Positions 1 through 11,298 of a stretch of 64,000 bases of DNA are shown in pieces. The stretch is from Ancylobacter novellus. GTDB taxonomy: Bacteria > Pseudomonadota > Alphaproteobacteria > Rhizobiales > Methylopilaceae. Positions within the stretch are counted from its first letter, which is position 1. Each line of letters opens with the position of its first letter. Made by a program: the position numbers and the translations under genes. The notes beneath the pieces were generated by a model that was not told where the DNA came from, made no database searches, and saw only the letters and a program-made list of their open reading frames with translations. The stretch lies in contig QFPN01000001.1 of NCBI GenBank assembly GCA_003241695.1, forward strand, positions 186,001-250,000, written 5' to 3'.

Positions 1-37
1 CCGAGCCGATAGCACGGCTCGCCGCGGCCGGGGAGGC

Positions 38-1255
38 CTATCGGGCCGGCCGCTCCACGGCGGCGAAGAGAAGCGCGACCAGCGGCAGGGCCGCGCCGAC
101 GGCGGCCGTCGCGCCCCAGCCGAAATGCGTCATCAGCGGACTGGTGATCGCCGAGCCGAACGCCCCGCCGAGAAACAGGATCGCGACATAGAGCCCGTTG
201 ATCCGGCCCCGCGCCGCCGGATCGAGAGCGTAGATCGTGCGCTGCCCGAAGATCATGTTGGCCTGCACGCCCATGTCGAGCACGACCGCGCCGATCAGCA
301 GCGCGCCGACGCCGAGCCACGCCGGAGCAAAGGCGCCGTCAGCGCCCGCGACCGAGAAACCCAGCGCGACGCTCGCGATCGCGGCGAGCGTTCCGGGCCG
401 CGTCAGGCCGCCGTCCGCGAGCCGCCCGGCGAGCGGCGCGACCAGCGCCCCGCCCGCCCCCGCCAGCGCGAACAACCCGATCAGGCTGTGCGAGAAGCCG
501 TAGGTCTCGGCGAGCCGCATCGGCGACGCGGTCCAGAACATCGAAAACGCCGCGAACAGACTGGCCTGATAGAGCGCCCTGCGCCTCAGGACCGGATGCG
601 CCCTGAGCAGCGCCGCCATCGAGGCTAGGAAGGCGCCGTATGCCATGCCGCCTTCCGGCCGCCGCGAAGGGATCAGGACGCGCAGCGCGAGCGCCGTCGC
701 GACGGTGAGGGCCGCCGAGAGGCCGAACACAGCCCTCCAGCCCAGCCAATCGGCCACGAGGCCCGCGACCGGCCGAGCGAGCAGGATGCCGAACAAAAGC
801 CCGCTCATGATCGTCCCGACCACGCGCCCGCGCGTCGCCTCCGGCTCCATGCCGGCGACGAGCGGCAGCAGCATCTGCGCGGCGACGGAGGCGACCCCGA
901 TCAGCAGCGCGGCGAGGAGGAAAACCGAACCCGCGGGCGCCGTCGCCGCCAGAACCAGGGCGATCGTCGCGAAGCCGAGCGTGACCGTCAGCAGCCGACG
1001 GCTCTCGAACAGATCGACGAGCGGCGCGACCAGAACGAGGCCGACCGCGTAGCCGATCTGGGTGAGCGCGACGATCGCGCTCGCGGCCGACGGCGAGATC
1101 GCGAGGTCGCGCCCGATCAGGTCGACGAGCGGCTGGGCGTAATAGAGATTGGCGACGATGACGCCGCAGGCGACCGCCGCGGCGAACACGACAAGACGCC
1201 CGGCTCCAGCCTCGCCGGGAGCGGGCGTGGCGCGCATGGTTGCGGCCTGGGACAT
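38..1255 (-). CDS. MFS transporter, drug/sugar efflux type
   Basis: A 405-residue, very hydrophobic protein consistent with the 12-helix major facilitator fold, likely an inner-membrane proton-coupled exporter; the substrate is not evident. The start of each half carries typical MFS features, with an Asn-Leu-Tyr-Tyr-Ala-Gln-Pro segment after helix 1 and an Arg-Gly-Arg-Val-Val-Gly loop in the first half. I chose the ATG at 1255 because GGAGG lies about 6 bases upstream; a longer in-frame extension to 1342 has no such site and reads as low-quality sequence. It stands alone, with the next gene pointing away. The arabinose-efflux/YnfM-like group is the nearest guess. Confidence 0.85.
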   Translation of the reverse strand: MSQAATMRATPAPGEAGAGRLVVFAAAVACGVIVANLYYAQPLVDLIGRDLAISPSAASAIVALTQIGYAVGLVLVAPLVDLFESRRLLTVTLGFATIALVLAATAPAGSVFLLAALLIGVASVAAQMLLPLVAGMEPEATRGRVVGTIMSGLLFGILLARPVAGLVADWLGWRAVFGLSAALTVATALALRVLIPSRRPEGGMAYGAFLASMAALLRAHPVLRRRALYQASLFAAFSMFWTASPMRLAETYGFSHSLIGLFALAGAGGALVAPLAGRLADGGLTRPGTLAAIASVALGFSVAGADGAFAPAWLGVGALLIGAVVLDMGVQANMIFGQRTIYALDPAARGRINGLYVAILFLGGAFGSAITSPLMTHFGWGATAAVGAALPLVALLFAAVERPAR

Positions 1256-1465
1256 CTGAGCCTCCGGAAACGCGGCGTCGAAGACGATCGCTGCGGCGCA
1301 ACATAAGCTCGGTGCCGCGCGCCGCCAGACATCCCGATGCAAGCGACGTCTTGCGCGTCAGGCTGAACGCCCGGAGAGACGCGGCAGCTGTCGTTCGATG
1401 AGGCCGAGAGCCTCCCTAGCCTGAATTGGCTACGCGGCGGACGGCCAATGGGCTACGATGCCGCC

Positions 1466-1954
1466 ATGCGGTGGTCCAAGACACGACAGACGCTGGAAAA
1501 TCGTTTCGCCGCGCCCGTGCGGGAGCGCGTCGCCATCCATGTCACGCGATATCACGGCGCCCCCGACCAGGAGGGCGAGCTGTGGATGACGATCGACGGG
1601 AAGAAGATCTACGGATCTTCCTATTACGCCTTCATAAAGGGCCTGAGCGAACTTGCCCCGCCCTCGTCTGACTGGCGTCCGGCGGCCGTGCACGCCGCCG
1701 CCGAACTCGAACTGCAGTCCCGGGGAATTGTGAGCCATGGGTCGCTCATCGCGGCGGCGATCAAATCGCTCAACCACTCCATCGACGAGATGATACGGAG
1801 TCCGCATCCTTTCATTCGGGCGCTCGCCGTGCTTGACCGCCGGATGGGCCGGAGACGCCTCGCTTCGCTCGACATCGGCGGCGAACACGAGCTGGTCCGG
1901 ATGGCGGCCGCGCTTCGGGCGGCGCCCACGCCCGCGCCGGACGCGATGACCTGA
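1466..1954 (+). CDS. Conserved hypothetical protein, possibly SF0329-like
   Basis: A 162-residue soluble protein of unknown function. The N-terminus (Met-Arg-Trp-Ser-Lys-x-Arg, then a Glu-Arg-Val-Ala-Ile-His-Val-Thr-Arg-Tyr stretch and a Trp-Met-Thr-Ile-Asp-Gly-Lys segment) resembles my memory of the uncharacterised SF0329 family; that match is unverified. The ATG at 1466 is preferred to the one at 1448 because the family-like sequence begins there, but neither has a strong ribosome site. There is no signal peptide or membrane segment. It is flanked by a divergent MFS gene and by icd on the same strand, about 100 bases downstream, with no functional hint from either. Confidence 0.6.
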   Translation: MRWSKTRQTLENRFAAPVRERVAIHVTRYHGAPDQEGELWMTIDGKKIYGSSYYAFIKGLSELAPPSSDWRPAAVHAAAELELQSRGIVSHGSLIAAAIKSLNHSIDEMIRSPHPFIRALAVLDRRMGRRRLASLDIGGEHELVRMAAALRAAPTPAPDAMT

Positions 1955-2050
1955 AGCAAAACTGAACGGAGCCAGCAGATTGGCTGAGCCGACGCCTCAT
2001 GGTAGAGCGTGCGGCGCACCATCCTCTGCCGTCCGAAGGATCCACGCCCC

Positions 2051-3262
2051 ATGTCCAAGATCAAGGTCGCCAATCCCGTCGTCGAGCTCGACGGGGACGA
2101 GATGACGCGCATCATCTGGGCTGCGATCAAGGACAAGCTGATCCACCCCTATCTCGACCTCGACCTGCATTATTACGACCTCGGCGTCGAGCACCGCGAC
2201 GCGACCGAGGACAAGGTGACTGTCGAGGCGGCCGAGGCCATCAAGAAATACGGCGTCGGCGTCAAGTGCGCGACCATCACGCCGGACGAAGCGCGGGTCG
2301 AAGAATTCGGCCTGAAGAAGATGTGGCGGTCGCCGAACGGCACCATCCGCAACATTCTTGGCGGCGTGATCTTCCGCGAGCCGATCATCTGCAAGAACGT
2401 GCCCCGGCTCGTTCCGGGCTGGACCCAGCCGATCGTGGTCGGCCGCCACGCCTTCGGCGACCAGTACCGCGCGACCGACTTCCGATTCCCCGGCAAGGGC
2501 AAGCTGACGATCAAGTTCGTGGGCGAGGACGGCCAGACGATCGAACACGAGGTGTTCGACGCGCCGGGTTCGGGCGTCGCGATGGCGATGTACAATCTCG
2601 ACGAGTCGATCAAGGACTTTGCCCGCGCCTCGCTGAACTACGGCCTCGCGCGCGGCTATCCGGTCTATCTCTCGACCAAGAACACCATCCTCAAGGCCTA
2701 TGACGGCCGCTTCAAGGACATCTTCCAGGCTGTCTACGAGGAGGAGTTCAAGGACAAGTTCGCGGCGGCGAAGATCTGGTACGAGCACCGCCTGATCGAC
2801 GACATGGTGGCCTCGGCACTGAAGTGGTCCGGCGGCTATGTCTGGGCGTGCAAGAACTACGACGGCGACGTGCAGTCCGACACGGTGGCGCAGGGCTTCG
2901 GCTCGCTCGGCCTGATGACCTCGGTGCTGACAACGCCCGACGGCAAGATCATGGAGGCGGAGGCCGCGCACGGCACCGTCACCCGGCACTATCGCGAGCA
3001 TCAGAAGGGCAAGGCGACCTCGACCAACTCGATCGCCTCGATCTTTGCCTGGACGCGCGGCCTCAGCCACCGCGCCAAACTCGACGACAACGCCGCCCTG
3101 AAGACCTTCGCCGAGACGCTGGAAAAGGTCTGCGTCGCGACCGTCGAATCGGGCTTCATGACCAAGGACCTCGCCCTGCTCGTCGGCGACGAGCAGAAGT
3201 GGCTGACGACCGAAGGCTTTCTCGACAAGGTCGACGAGAACCTGCAAAGGGCGATGGCCTGA
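2051..3262 (+). CDS. icd: NADP-dependent isocitrate dehydrogenase
   Basis: Catalyses oxidative decarboxylation of isocitrate to 2-oxoglutarate in the TCA cycle, cytoplasmic. The 403-residue protein belongs to the eukaryote-like dimeric NADP class common in alphaproteobacteria. Visible hallmarks are the Asp-Gly-Asp-Glu-Met-Thr-Arg start of the first domain (about residue 15), the substrate loop Ser-Pro-Asn-Gly-Thr-Ile-Arg-Asn (about 95), the Trp-Tyr-Glu-His-Arg-Leu-Ile-Asp-Asp metal-site segment (about 245) and the Glu-Ala-Ala-His-Gly-Thr-Val-Thr-Arg-His cofactor segment (about 306). The ATG at 2051 is preceded by GAAGGA; the ORF opens earlier at 2009 but the family starts at Met-Ser-Lys. It is convergent with the next gene, four bases apart. 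Confidence 0.97.
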   Translation: MSKIKVANPVVELDGDEMTRIIWAAIKDKLIHPYLDLDLHYYDLGVEHRDATEDKVTVEAAEAIKKYGVGVKCATITPDEARVEEFGLKKMWRSPNGTIRNILGGVIFREPIICKNVPRLVPGWTQPIVVGRHAFGDQYRATDFRFPGKGKLTIKFVGEDGQTIEHEVFDAPGSGVAMAMYNLDESIKDFARASLNYGLARGYPVYLSTKNTILKAYDGRFKDIFQAVYEEEFKDKFAAAKIWYEHRLIDDMVASALKWSGGYVWACKNYDGDVQSDTVAQGFGSLGLMTSVLTTPDGKIMEAEAAHGTVTRHYREHQKGKATSTNSIASIFAWTRGLSHRAKLDDNAALKTFAETLEKVCVATVESGFMTKDLALLVGDEQKWLTTEGFLDKVDENLQRAMA

Positions 3263-3292
3263 GAAATCAGGCGGCGGCTTCCGAGCCGCCGC
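3257..3292. terminator. Two stacked hairpins between convergent icd and GGDEF gene
   Basis: GCCTGA-GAAA-TCAGGC spans the icd stop codon (3257-3272) and is directly followed by a perfect 9-base-pair inverted repeat GCGGCGGCT/AGCCGCCGC (3271-3292) inside the last codons of the opposite gene. There is no T-run, so intrinsic termination is uncertain; the hairpins may protect or end both convergent messages. Confidence 0.4.
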
Positions 3293-5024
3293 GCCCTCTC
3301 CGCGCGGCCGAAACGTCCACGCTCACGACGCGGTTTCGGCCCGCAGCTTTCGCGGCGTAAAGTCTGCGGTCGGCGGTGGCGAGCAATGCGGTGAGGCCGA
3401 AATCCGCGCCTGCCGGCAGGAACGCCACGCCGACGCTGCAGGTGACGGCGAGCCCCCCGGTCTCGGGAAGATCGAGCTCGGCGATCTGGGCCCGCAAGGC
3501 CTCGGCGAACGCCGCAGCCGCCGTCTCGGTTTCGACCGGGCCGAACGCGGCGAACTCTTCGCCCCCGATCCGCGCAAGGCGGCGATCCAGCCCCAGCCGG
3601 GCCTCCGCGCAGCGCGCGACCTTGCGCAGAACCGCGTCGCCTGCGGCGTGACCGAAGCCGTCGTTGATGGCCTTGAAACGGTCGATGTCGAAAAGAAGAA
3701 GCGCGAACGGCCTGCGCTCGCGTTCCGCCCAGGCGAGCGCCTCCGCGGCCTGCTCCTCGAACGCCCTGCGGTTCAGGAGCCCCGTCAGCATGTCGGTCTC
3801 CGACAGCTCCTTCAGCCTCTGGGTGAGCAGGAACTGCCGGCTTTCGAGCGCGCGTTTCTGGCGCTGCTCGACGCGCAGCACCTCGAGGCCTTCGAACATG
3901 TCGCGGATCTCGCGGCCGACCCTCCTGCGTTTCGAGCGGTCGGACAGATCACCTCCAGCGATCGCGGCGAGCTGATCGCGAACCTCGCTCAGCGGGCCGA
4001 ACAGAGCCCGACGGAACGCGATCGCGATCACGATCATGATCAGGCAGGCCGTCGCCGCCAGCACCGCCGAGAAGATCATGTGAAACCAGGCGTCGTCCCT
4101 ATAGGACGCCAACCGATCGCTCGACGCCTGCCCGACTGTCAGGCGGAAGGCTTCGACCGGCTGCAGGCTCGGAACATAGCGCTGCGTGAAGTCACCCACC
4201 CCCATGCCGTTCGCCCAGCCCTTCGAACGCGCCACCTCCACCGCCCATGTCAGACCGTCGTTGAAATAGCGGCGATCGACGGCCTCGATGGCGTCGCTGA
4301 GCGCGCCGGGTCCGAAATAAGGCTTGCCGACATTCTTCAACGCGTCCCGGTATTCGGCCAGCTTGCCAGCCTCCTCCAGCAAACGTTCGTACCGCGCCTC
4401 GTCCGGCGGACCGGCCGCCACCAGCATGGCGACCACCTGAGAACCGAGACGGCCGGCGCGATCCCTGAGCTCGGTCGCGCGCGTCACCAGAGAGACTTCT
4501 AGCGCAATGCGTGGGACCTCCGCGATCATGTCGCGTCCGATCTCCAGATGAAGCGCCTCGGCCGCATCCGCTGCGGCGAACATCGAGTCGATCGCGGCGA
4601 GCGTCGATCCGGAGCCTCGATCGGCCGCAGGCGCAGCGACGACGGCGTCGACCGCCGCGCGCGCGGCCGCGAGCCGCTGGCGAAGCCCGGCGAGCAGCAG
4701 GGCACGCTCCTGCGACTGGCCCGCAAGCTCTTCCGCCGCAGCGGCGACGCCGGCGTCGACGAGCGCCCGCTTGGCCGCAAGCGCCTCTCGGGCGGCCTTC
4801 GCGTTTTCAGCCGCGGCCGTCATCGCGACATTGGCGGGGCCTCGCTCGGCCGCGACCTGGACCGCCGCCGCGGTCACCGTCTTGAGCCGATCCAGCTCAC
4901 GGAGGCCCTGCTCATAGACGGCGTATTCGCGGTAGTTCGAGTGCAGCGCGACCCCGCCCAGAAGAAGGCAGCAGACGGCGACGGCTGCCGCCGAACCCCA
5001 CTGCAGATGCTGAAGACGAACCAT
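3267..5024 (-). CDS. Membrane diguanylate cyclase with HAMP and GGDEF domains
   Basis: Makes cyclic di-GMP from two GTP. About 585 residues: an N-terminal membrane helix (about 12-30), a helical sensor region to about 310 that is probably periplasmic, a second helix (about 318-338), a HAMP segment (about 340-392), a short coiled coil, then a GGDEF domain (about 412-570) with the active signature Arg-Ile-Gly-Gly-Glu-Glu-Phe. The five-upstream RxxD inhibitory site is absent (Gly-Leu-Asp-Arg at the aligned place), so product inhibition may be lost. Start: ATG at 5024, with AAGG eight bases upstream; GTG at 5027 is possible. The last codons lie four bases from the end of icd. Confidence 0.92.
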   Translation of the reverse strand: MVRLQHLQWGSAAAVAVCCLLLGGVALHSNYREYAVYEQGLRELDRLKTVTAAAVQVAAERGPANVAMTAAAENAKAAREALAAKRALVDAGVAAAAEELAGQSQERALLLAGLRQRLAAARAAVDAVVAAPAADRGSGSTLAAIDSMFAAADAAEALHLEIGRDMIAEVPRIALEVSLVTRATELRDRAGRLGSQVVAMLVAAGPPDEARYERLLEEAGKLAEYRDALKNVGKPYFGPGALSDAIEAVDRRYFNDGLTWAVEVARSKGWANGMGVGDFTQRYVPSLQPVEAFRLTVGQASSDRLASYRDDAWFHMIFSAVLAATACLIMIVIAIAFRRALFGPLSEVRDQLAAIAGGDLSDRSKRRRVGREIRDMFEGLEVLRVEQRQKRALESRQFLLTQRLKELSETDMLTGLLNRRAFEEQAAEALAWAERERRPFALLLFDIDRFKAINDGFGHAAGDAVLRKVARCAEARLGLDRRLARIGGEEFAAFGPVETETAAAAFAEALRAQIAELDLPETGGLAVTCSVGVAFLPAGADFGLTALLATADRRLYAAKAAGRNRVVSVDVSAARRGRGGSEAAA

Positions 5025-5319
5025 CACGCCGACCTTGCGTCCATGCGAGTGTCTTAAGACGCAAATGCTTATTCGCGGTGAACGTGAACCTGCGTCGCAG
5101 GACGCCCTCCGGCGTCAAATCGCGCTCCGCAACACGCAGCGCATAGCCACCCCAACCCCACGCATCAGGTCTCAAGATGATGATGAACGATCATTCATGG
5201 CGGAACAGAATAATCGCCACGAAGAGATCGTCATTCGGCCTTGATCCGTTCATCCGTCGTTTTGCTTCGGCTTTCTAGCCTGACATCAAAGCACGAGATG
5301 GATTTTGGAAGGAGGCCTG

Positions 5320-5535
5320 ATGATGGACCAGACCGCTCGCCCTACAGCTCTCTTCTTCGGTTTTCTCACGGCGGCGATGACGTGCGCGGCGGCTCAGGCT
5401 GCGGACGTCACGCGGAGCCCGTCGGCTCATGCCGCCGCCGAACGCCGCGCGGAACTCGCGGAAACGCATGAGCCCCGCATCGACGCGCGCTCCGACCGCG
5501 CACCCAGATCCGCCGCGCACTCAGCGAAGGCCTGA
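5320..5535 (+). CDS. Small secreted protein of unknown function
   Basis: A 71-residue protein with a convincing signal peptide: a hydrophobic run (Ala-Leu-Phe-Phe-Gly-Phe-Leu-Thr-Ala-Ala) ending in Ala-Ala-Gln-Ala-Ala-Asp, giving a likely cut after residue 30. The mature part is about 40 residues, hydrophilic and rich in Ala, Arg, Glu and Ser, with no recognised domain. GGAAGGAGG lies immediately upstream of two successive ATG codons (5320 and 5323); the second has the better spacing. It stands between a divergent diguanylate cyclase and the end of alaS, alone in its orientation. It is accepted as real on the signal peptide and ribosome site only. Confidence 0.5.
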   Translation: MMDQTARPTALFFGFLTAAMTCAAAQAADVTRSPSAHAAAERRAELAETHEPRIDARSDRAPRSAAHSAKA

Positions 5536-5744
5536 TCGACGGCGACAGAAACAGCCGCAGCGCAGAAAAGCCCGGAGGTGGGTGACGATCCGGGACCGAT
5601 CTCCCGCCCATGCCTACGTCGTCGCACAGGCGTGCAAGACCGCTGCGTCCGGCTCAGCGACCCAGGACAGCCGTGGAGCGCGCGAAACAAGCTCGGGCAT
5701 CACCAGATCGGTTGGAGCCTATCTGAAAACGCTTTGGAAACGCT

Positions 5745-8402
5745 TCAGGCCGCCGCGAGCTTCTCCGCCACCGCGTCGAGCGCCTCCGCCGCCTTCGCGC
5801 CGTCGGGGCCGCCGGCCTGCGCCATGTCGGGACGGCCGCCGCCGCCGGAGCCGCCCAGCGCCGCGGACGCCGCGCGAACGAGATCCACGGCGTTGAACTT
5901 CGCGGTCAGATCGGACGTGACGCCGACCACGACGCCCGCCTTGCCCTCCGACGTCACGCCGACGATCGCGGCGACGCCGGAACCGAGCGACTTCTTCGCC
6001 TCGTCGACCAGCCCCTTCAGATCCTTCATCTCGACGCCCTCGACCGTGCGGGCGAAGAGCTTCACGCCGGCGACCTCGCGCGTCGCGTCCTGCGCGCCGC
6101 CGCCCGCCCCGCCCATTGCGAGCTTCTTGCGGGCGTCGGCCAGCTCGCGTTCGAGGCGCTTGCGCTCCTCGACCAGCGCCTCGACGCGGGCGACGACCTC
6201 GGCCTCGGGCGCCTTCAGCAGCGCCGCAAGATCGGCGACGCGGGCGTTCTGCCCTTCGAGATGGAGGCGCGCGGCCTCGCCGGCCAGCGCCTCGATGCGG
6301 CGGACGCCCGAAGCGACGCCGGATTCCGCGACGATGGTGATCGGCCCGATCTGGCCTGTCGACGCCACATGGGTGCCGCCGCAGAGCTCGACCGAGAACG
6401 CCTTGTTGGCGCCATCCTCGGCGCGGCCCATCGAGACGACGCGAACCTCGTCGCCATACTTCTCGCCGAACAGCGCGCGCGCGCCCGAATCCATCGCGTC
6501 GGCGATCGGCATCACGCGCGTCACCACGGGGTCGTTCTGCCAGACGACGGCGTTCGCGACCCGTTCCACTTCGCCGAGTTCGGCGTCGGAAATCGGCTTC
6601 GGATGGCTGAAGTCGAAACGCAGCCGGTCCGGCGCGACGAGCGAGCCCTTCTGCGCGATGTGGTCGCCGAGCGTGAGCCGCAGCGCCTCGTGCAGCAGAT
6701 GGGTGGCGGAATGGTTGCCCCGCACCGCGCTGCGGCGGACGTGCTCGACCTCAAGCTCGAGTTCGTCGCCGATGGAAACCCCGCCGTCCAGCACCTCGAC
6801 CGAATGGACGAAGAGATCGCCGAGCTTCTTGGCGACGTCCGTGACGCGAAGATTCGCTCCGTCGCCCGCCATCGTCCCGTGATCGCCGACCTGTCCGCCG
6901 GATTCGGCGTAGAACGGCGTCTGGTTGAGCACGACGAGACCGGTCTCGCCCGCCTTCAGACGCTCGACCTCCTGACCGTCCTTGACCAGCGCGACCACCG
7001 CGCCGCTCGCCTGCTCCTCGGCGTAGCCGAGGAACTCGGTCGCGCCGGCGCGGTCGCGCACGCCAAACCAGACCGTTTCTGTCGCGGCCTCACCAGAGCC
7101 CGCCCAGGCGGCGCGGGCCTCCGCCTTCTGCCGCGCCATGGCGGCGTCGAAGCCTGCGGTGTCGACCGAAATCCCGCGCGGACGCAGCGCGTCCTGAGTC
7201 AGATCGAGCGGGAAACCATAGGTGTCGTAGAGCTTGAACGCCGTCTCGCCCGGCAGGCTGCCGCCGGAGGTGAGGTCGGCGGCCGCATCGTCGAGCAGAC
7301 CGAGGCCGCGGGCGAGCGTCTGGCGGAAGCGGGTCTCCTCCAGCTCGAGCGTCTCGGCCACGAGGCTCTCGGCGCGCACGAGCTCGGGATAGGCGCCGCC
7401 CATCTCGCGCACGAGCGCGGGAACGAGGCGGTGCATCAGCGGATCCTTCGCGCCGAGGAGCTGGGCGTGGCGCATGGCGCGGCGCATGATGCGGCGGAGC
7501 ACGTAGCCGCGGCCCTCGTTGCCGGGCAGCACGCCCTCGGCGACGAGGAAGCTCGACGCGCGCAGATGATCGGCGATGACGCGGTGGCTCGCGGCCGCCT
7601 CGCCCTCGGCCTTCACGCCGGTCGCCTCGACGCTCGCGCGGATCAGCGCCTGGAACAGATCGGTGTCGAACACCGACTGCACGCCCTGCAGCAGCGCCGA
7701 CATGCGCTCGAGCCCCATGCCGGTGTCGATCGAGGGCCGCGGCAGCGCCCGGCGGTCGTCGGGGCCGACCTGATCGTACTGCATGAAGACGAGGTTCCAG
7801 AATTCCAGGAACCGGTCGCCGTCCTCGTCCGGGCTGCCGGGCGGCCCGCCGCGCACGCCCTCGCCCTGGTCGAAGAAGATTTCCGAACACGGCCCGCACG
7901 GACCGGTCTCGCCCGCGGCCCAGAAATTGTCGGACGAGGCGATGCGGATGATGCGGCGGTCGGAGAAGCCGGCGATCTTCTTCCAGAGGTCGGCCGCCTC
8001 GTCGTCGTCGATATAGACCGTGACGAGCAGGCGGCTCGCCGGCATGTCGAAATGCTTGGTGACGAGGTTCCAGGCGAGCTCGATCGCCCGCTCCTTGAAG
8101 TAGTCGCCGAAGGAGAAGTTGCCGAGCATCTCGAAGAAGGTGAGATGGCGCGCCGTGTAGCCGACATTGTCGAGGTCGTTGTGCTTGCCGCCCGCGCGCA
8201 GGCACTTCTGCGCCGTGGTCGCGGTCGAATAAGCGCGCTTCTCGAGGCCGGTGAACAGGGTCTTGAACTGGACCATGCCGGCGCTGGTGAACATCAGCGT
8301 CGGATCGTTGCGCGGTACCAGCGGACCCGAGGCGACGGGCGTGTGCCCCTCGCCCGCGAAGTAGTCCAGGAAGGTCTTGCGGATTTCGTTGACGCCGCTC
8401 AT
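5745..8402 (-). CDS. alaS: Alanyl-tRNA synthetase
   Basis: Charges tRNA-Ala with alanine. At 885 residues it has the full family length: class II catalytic core (about 1-240, with Phe-Thr-Ser-Ala-Gly-Met and Arg-x-x-Gly-Lys-His-Asn-Asp-Leu), tRNA-recognition helices, the editing domain with the Asn-His-Ser-Ala-Thr-His-Leu-Leu-His zinc motif (about 565-573) and the Cys-Gly-Gly-Thr-His partner motif (about 667), and a Gly-rich C-terminal DHHA1 domain. It follows recA on the same strand with a gap of about 240 bases. That recA-alaS order is common in alphaproteobacteria. The gap holds no recognised feature. Confidence 0.98.
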   Translation of the reverse strand: MSGVNEIRKTFLDYFAGEGHTPVASGPLVPRNDPTLMFTSAGMVQFKTLFTGLEKRAYSTATTAQKCLRAGGKHNDLDNVGYTARHLTFFEMLGNFSFGDYFKERAIELAWNLVTKHFDMPASRLLVTVYIDDDEAADLWKKIAGFSDRRIIRIASSDNFWAAGETGPCGPCSEIFFDQGEGVRGGPPGSPDEDGDRFLEFWNLVFMQYDQVGPDDRRALPRPSIDTGMGLERMSALLQGVQSVFDTDLFQALIRASVEATGVKAEGEAAASHRVIADHLRASSFLVAEGVLPGNEGRGYVLRRIMRRAMRHAQLLGAKDPLMHRLVPALVREMGGAYPELVRAESLVAETLELEETRFRQTLARGLGLLDDAAADLTSGGSLPGETAFKLYDTYGFPLDLTQDALRPRGISVDTAGFDAAMARQKAEARAAWAGSGEAATETVWFGVRDRAGATEFLGYAEEQASGAVVALVKDGQEVERLKAGETGLVVLNQTPFYAESGGQVGDHGTMAGDGANLRVTDVAKKLGDLFVHSVEVLDGGVSIGDELELEVEHVRRSAVRGNHSATHLLHEALRLTLGDHIAQKGSLVAPDRLRFDFSHPKPISDAELGEVERVANAVVWQNDPVVTRVMPIADAMDSGARALFGEKYGDEVRVVSMGRAEDGANKAFSVELCGGTHVASTGQIGPITIVAESGVASGVRRIEALAGEAARLHLEGQNARVADLAALLKAPEAEVVARVEALVEERKRLERELADARKKLAMGGAGGGAQDATREVAGVKLFARTVEGVEMKDLKGLVDEAKKSLGSGVAAIVGVTSEGKAGVVVGVTSDLTAKFNAVDLVRAASAALGGSGGGGRPDMAQAGGPDGAKAAEALDAVAEKLAAA

Positions 8403-8645
8403 CGCGCTCGGATTCGCCTGACTTCGGAAGGACGCGGCCGCCCGGACGGGTCGGCCCCATGCGGCCGGAAAACGACCGGCGCCCCGCTGCGCGGCGAGAC
8501 TGAGGCCGCGCCGCAGGGCGCGGCGGCACCATACTCAAGGCCCTTCGGCGATGTCCAGAAATCCCGATCCGGGCGATGACGGGACGCGGCGGCGAGAAAA
8601 CGGCCGCCGCCGCGGGTCCTGCGACCGGAGCGCCACCCCGATCCG

Positions 8646-9728
<1,083 letters not shown>

Positions 9729-9798
9729 CGCGGGCGCTCCTTATGGCACGGTCGGCTTCCGGGCTTCAACGCGATCAGATGTACCGTTTTTGTTCTTA

Positions 9799-9813
9799 GA
9801 ACACAATAGGAAC
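9799..9813 (-). promoter_or_regulatory. LexA (SOS) box of recA
   Basis: Read towards recA this is GTTC-CTATTGT-GTTC, an exact match to the alphaproteobacterial LexA consensus GTTC-N7-GTTC, placed about 70 bases before the recA start. A second, perfect palindrome TGTTC-TTA-GAACA (9791-9803) overlaps its promoter-proximal half. Confidence 0.9.
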
Positions 9814-9897
9814 ATATAGGGCCGCGGCGCGTTCGGGACGCTAGCGCTAGCGGTCGGCGCAGGGCGAACGGGCGTCCGCCTTGCGCCGATTCGCGTC

Positions 9898-11205
<1,308 letters not shown>

Positions 11206-11298
11206 GGGCGGCTCCGGCGCAGATCTTCGGTCTCGCGGCGGGTCTCTAGCACGGATCGCGCGGCTGTCGCGCCCGGCGTGGAGGATGCCGCGTCATCC

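Noticed and set aside
5035..5244. 69-codon plus-strand frame before the small secreted protein
   Set aside because: No ribosome site, no domain, and it overlaps the expected promoter region of the divergent diguanylate cyclase.
6261..8579. Open frame of 772 codons on the plus strand across alaS
   Set aside because: It is the antisense shadow of alaS, a certain gene; high GC removes stop codons from the other strand. The sequence has low complexity and no known domain.
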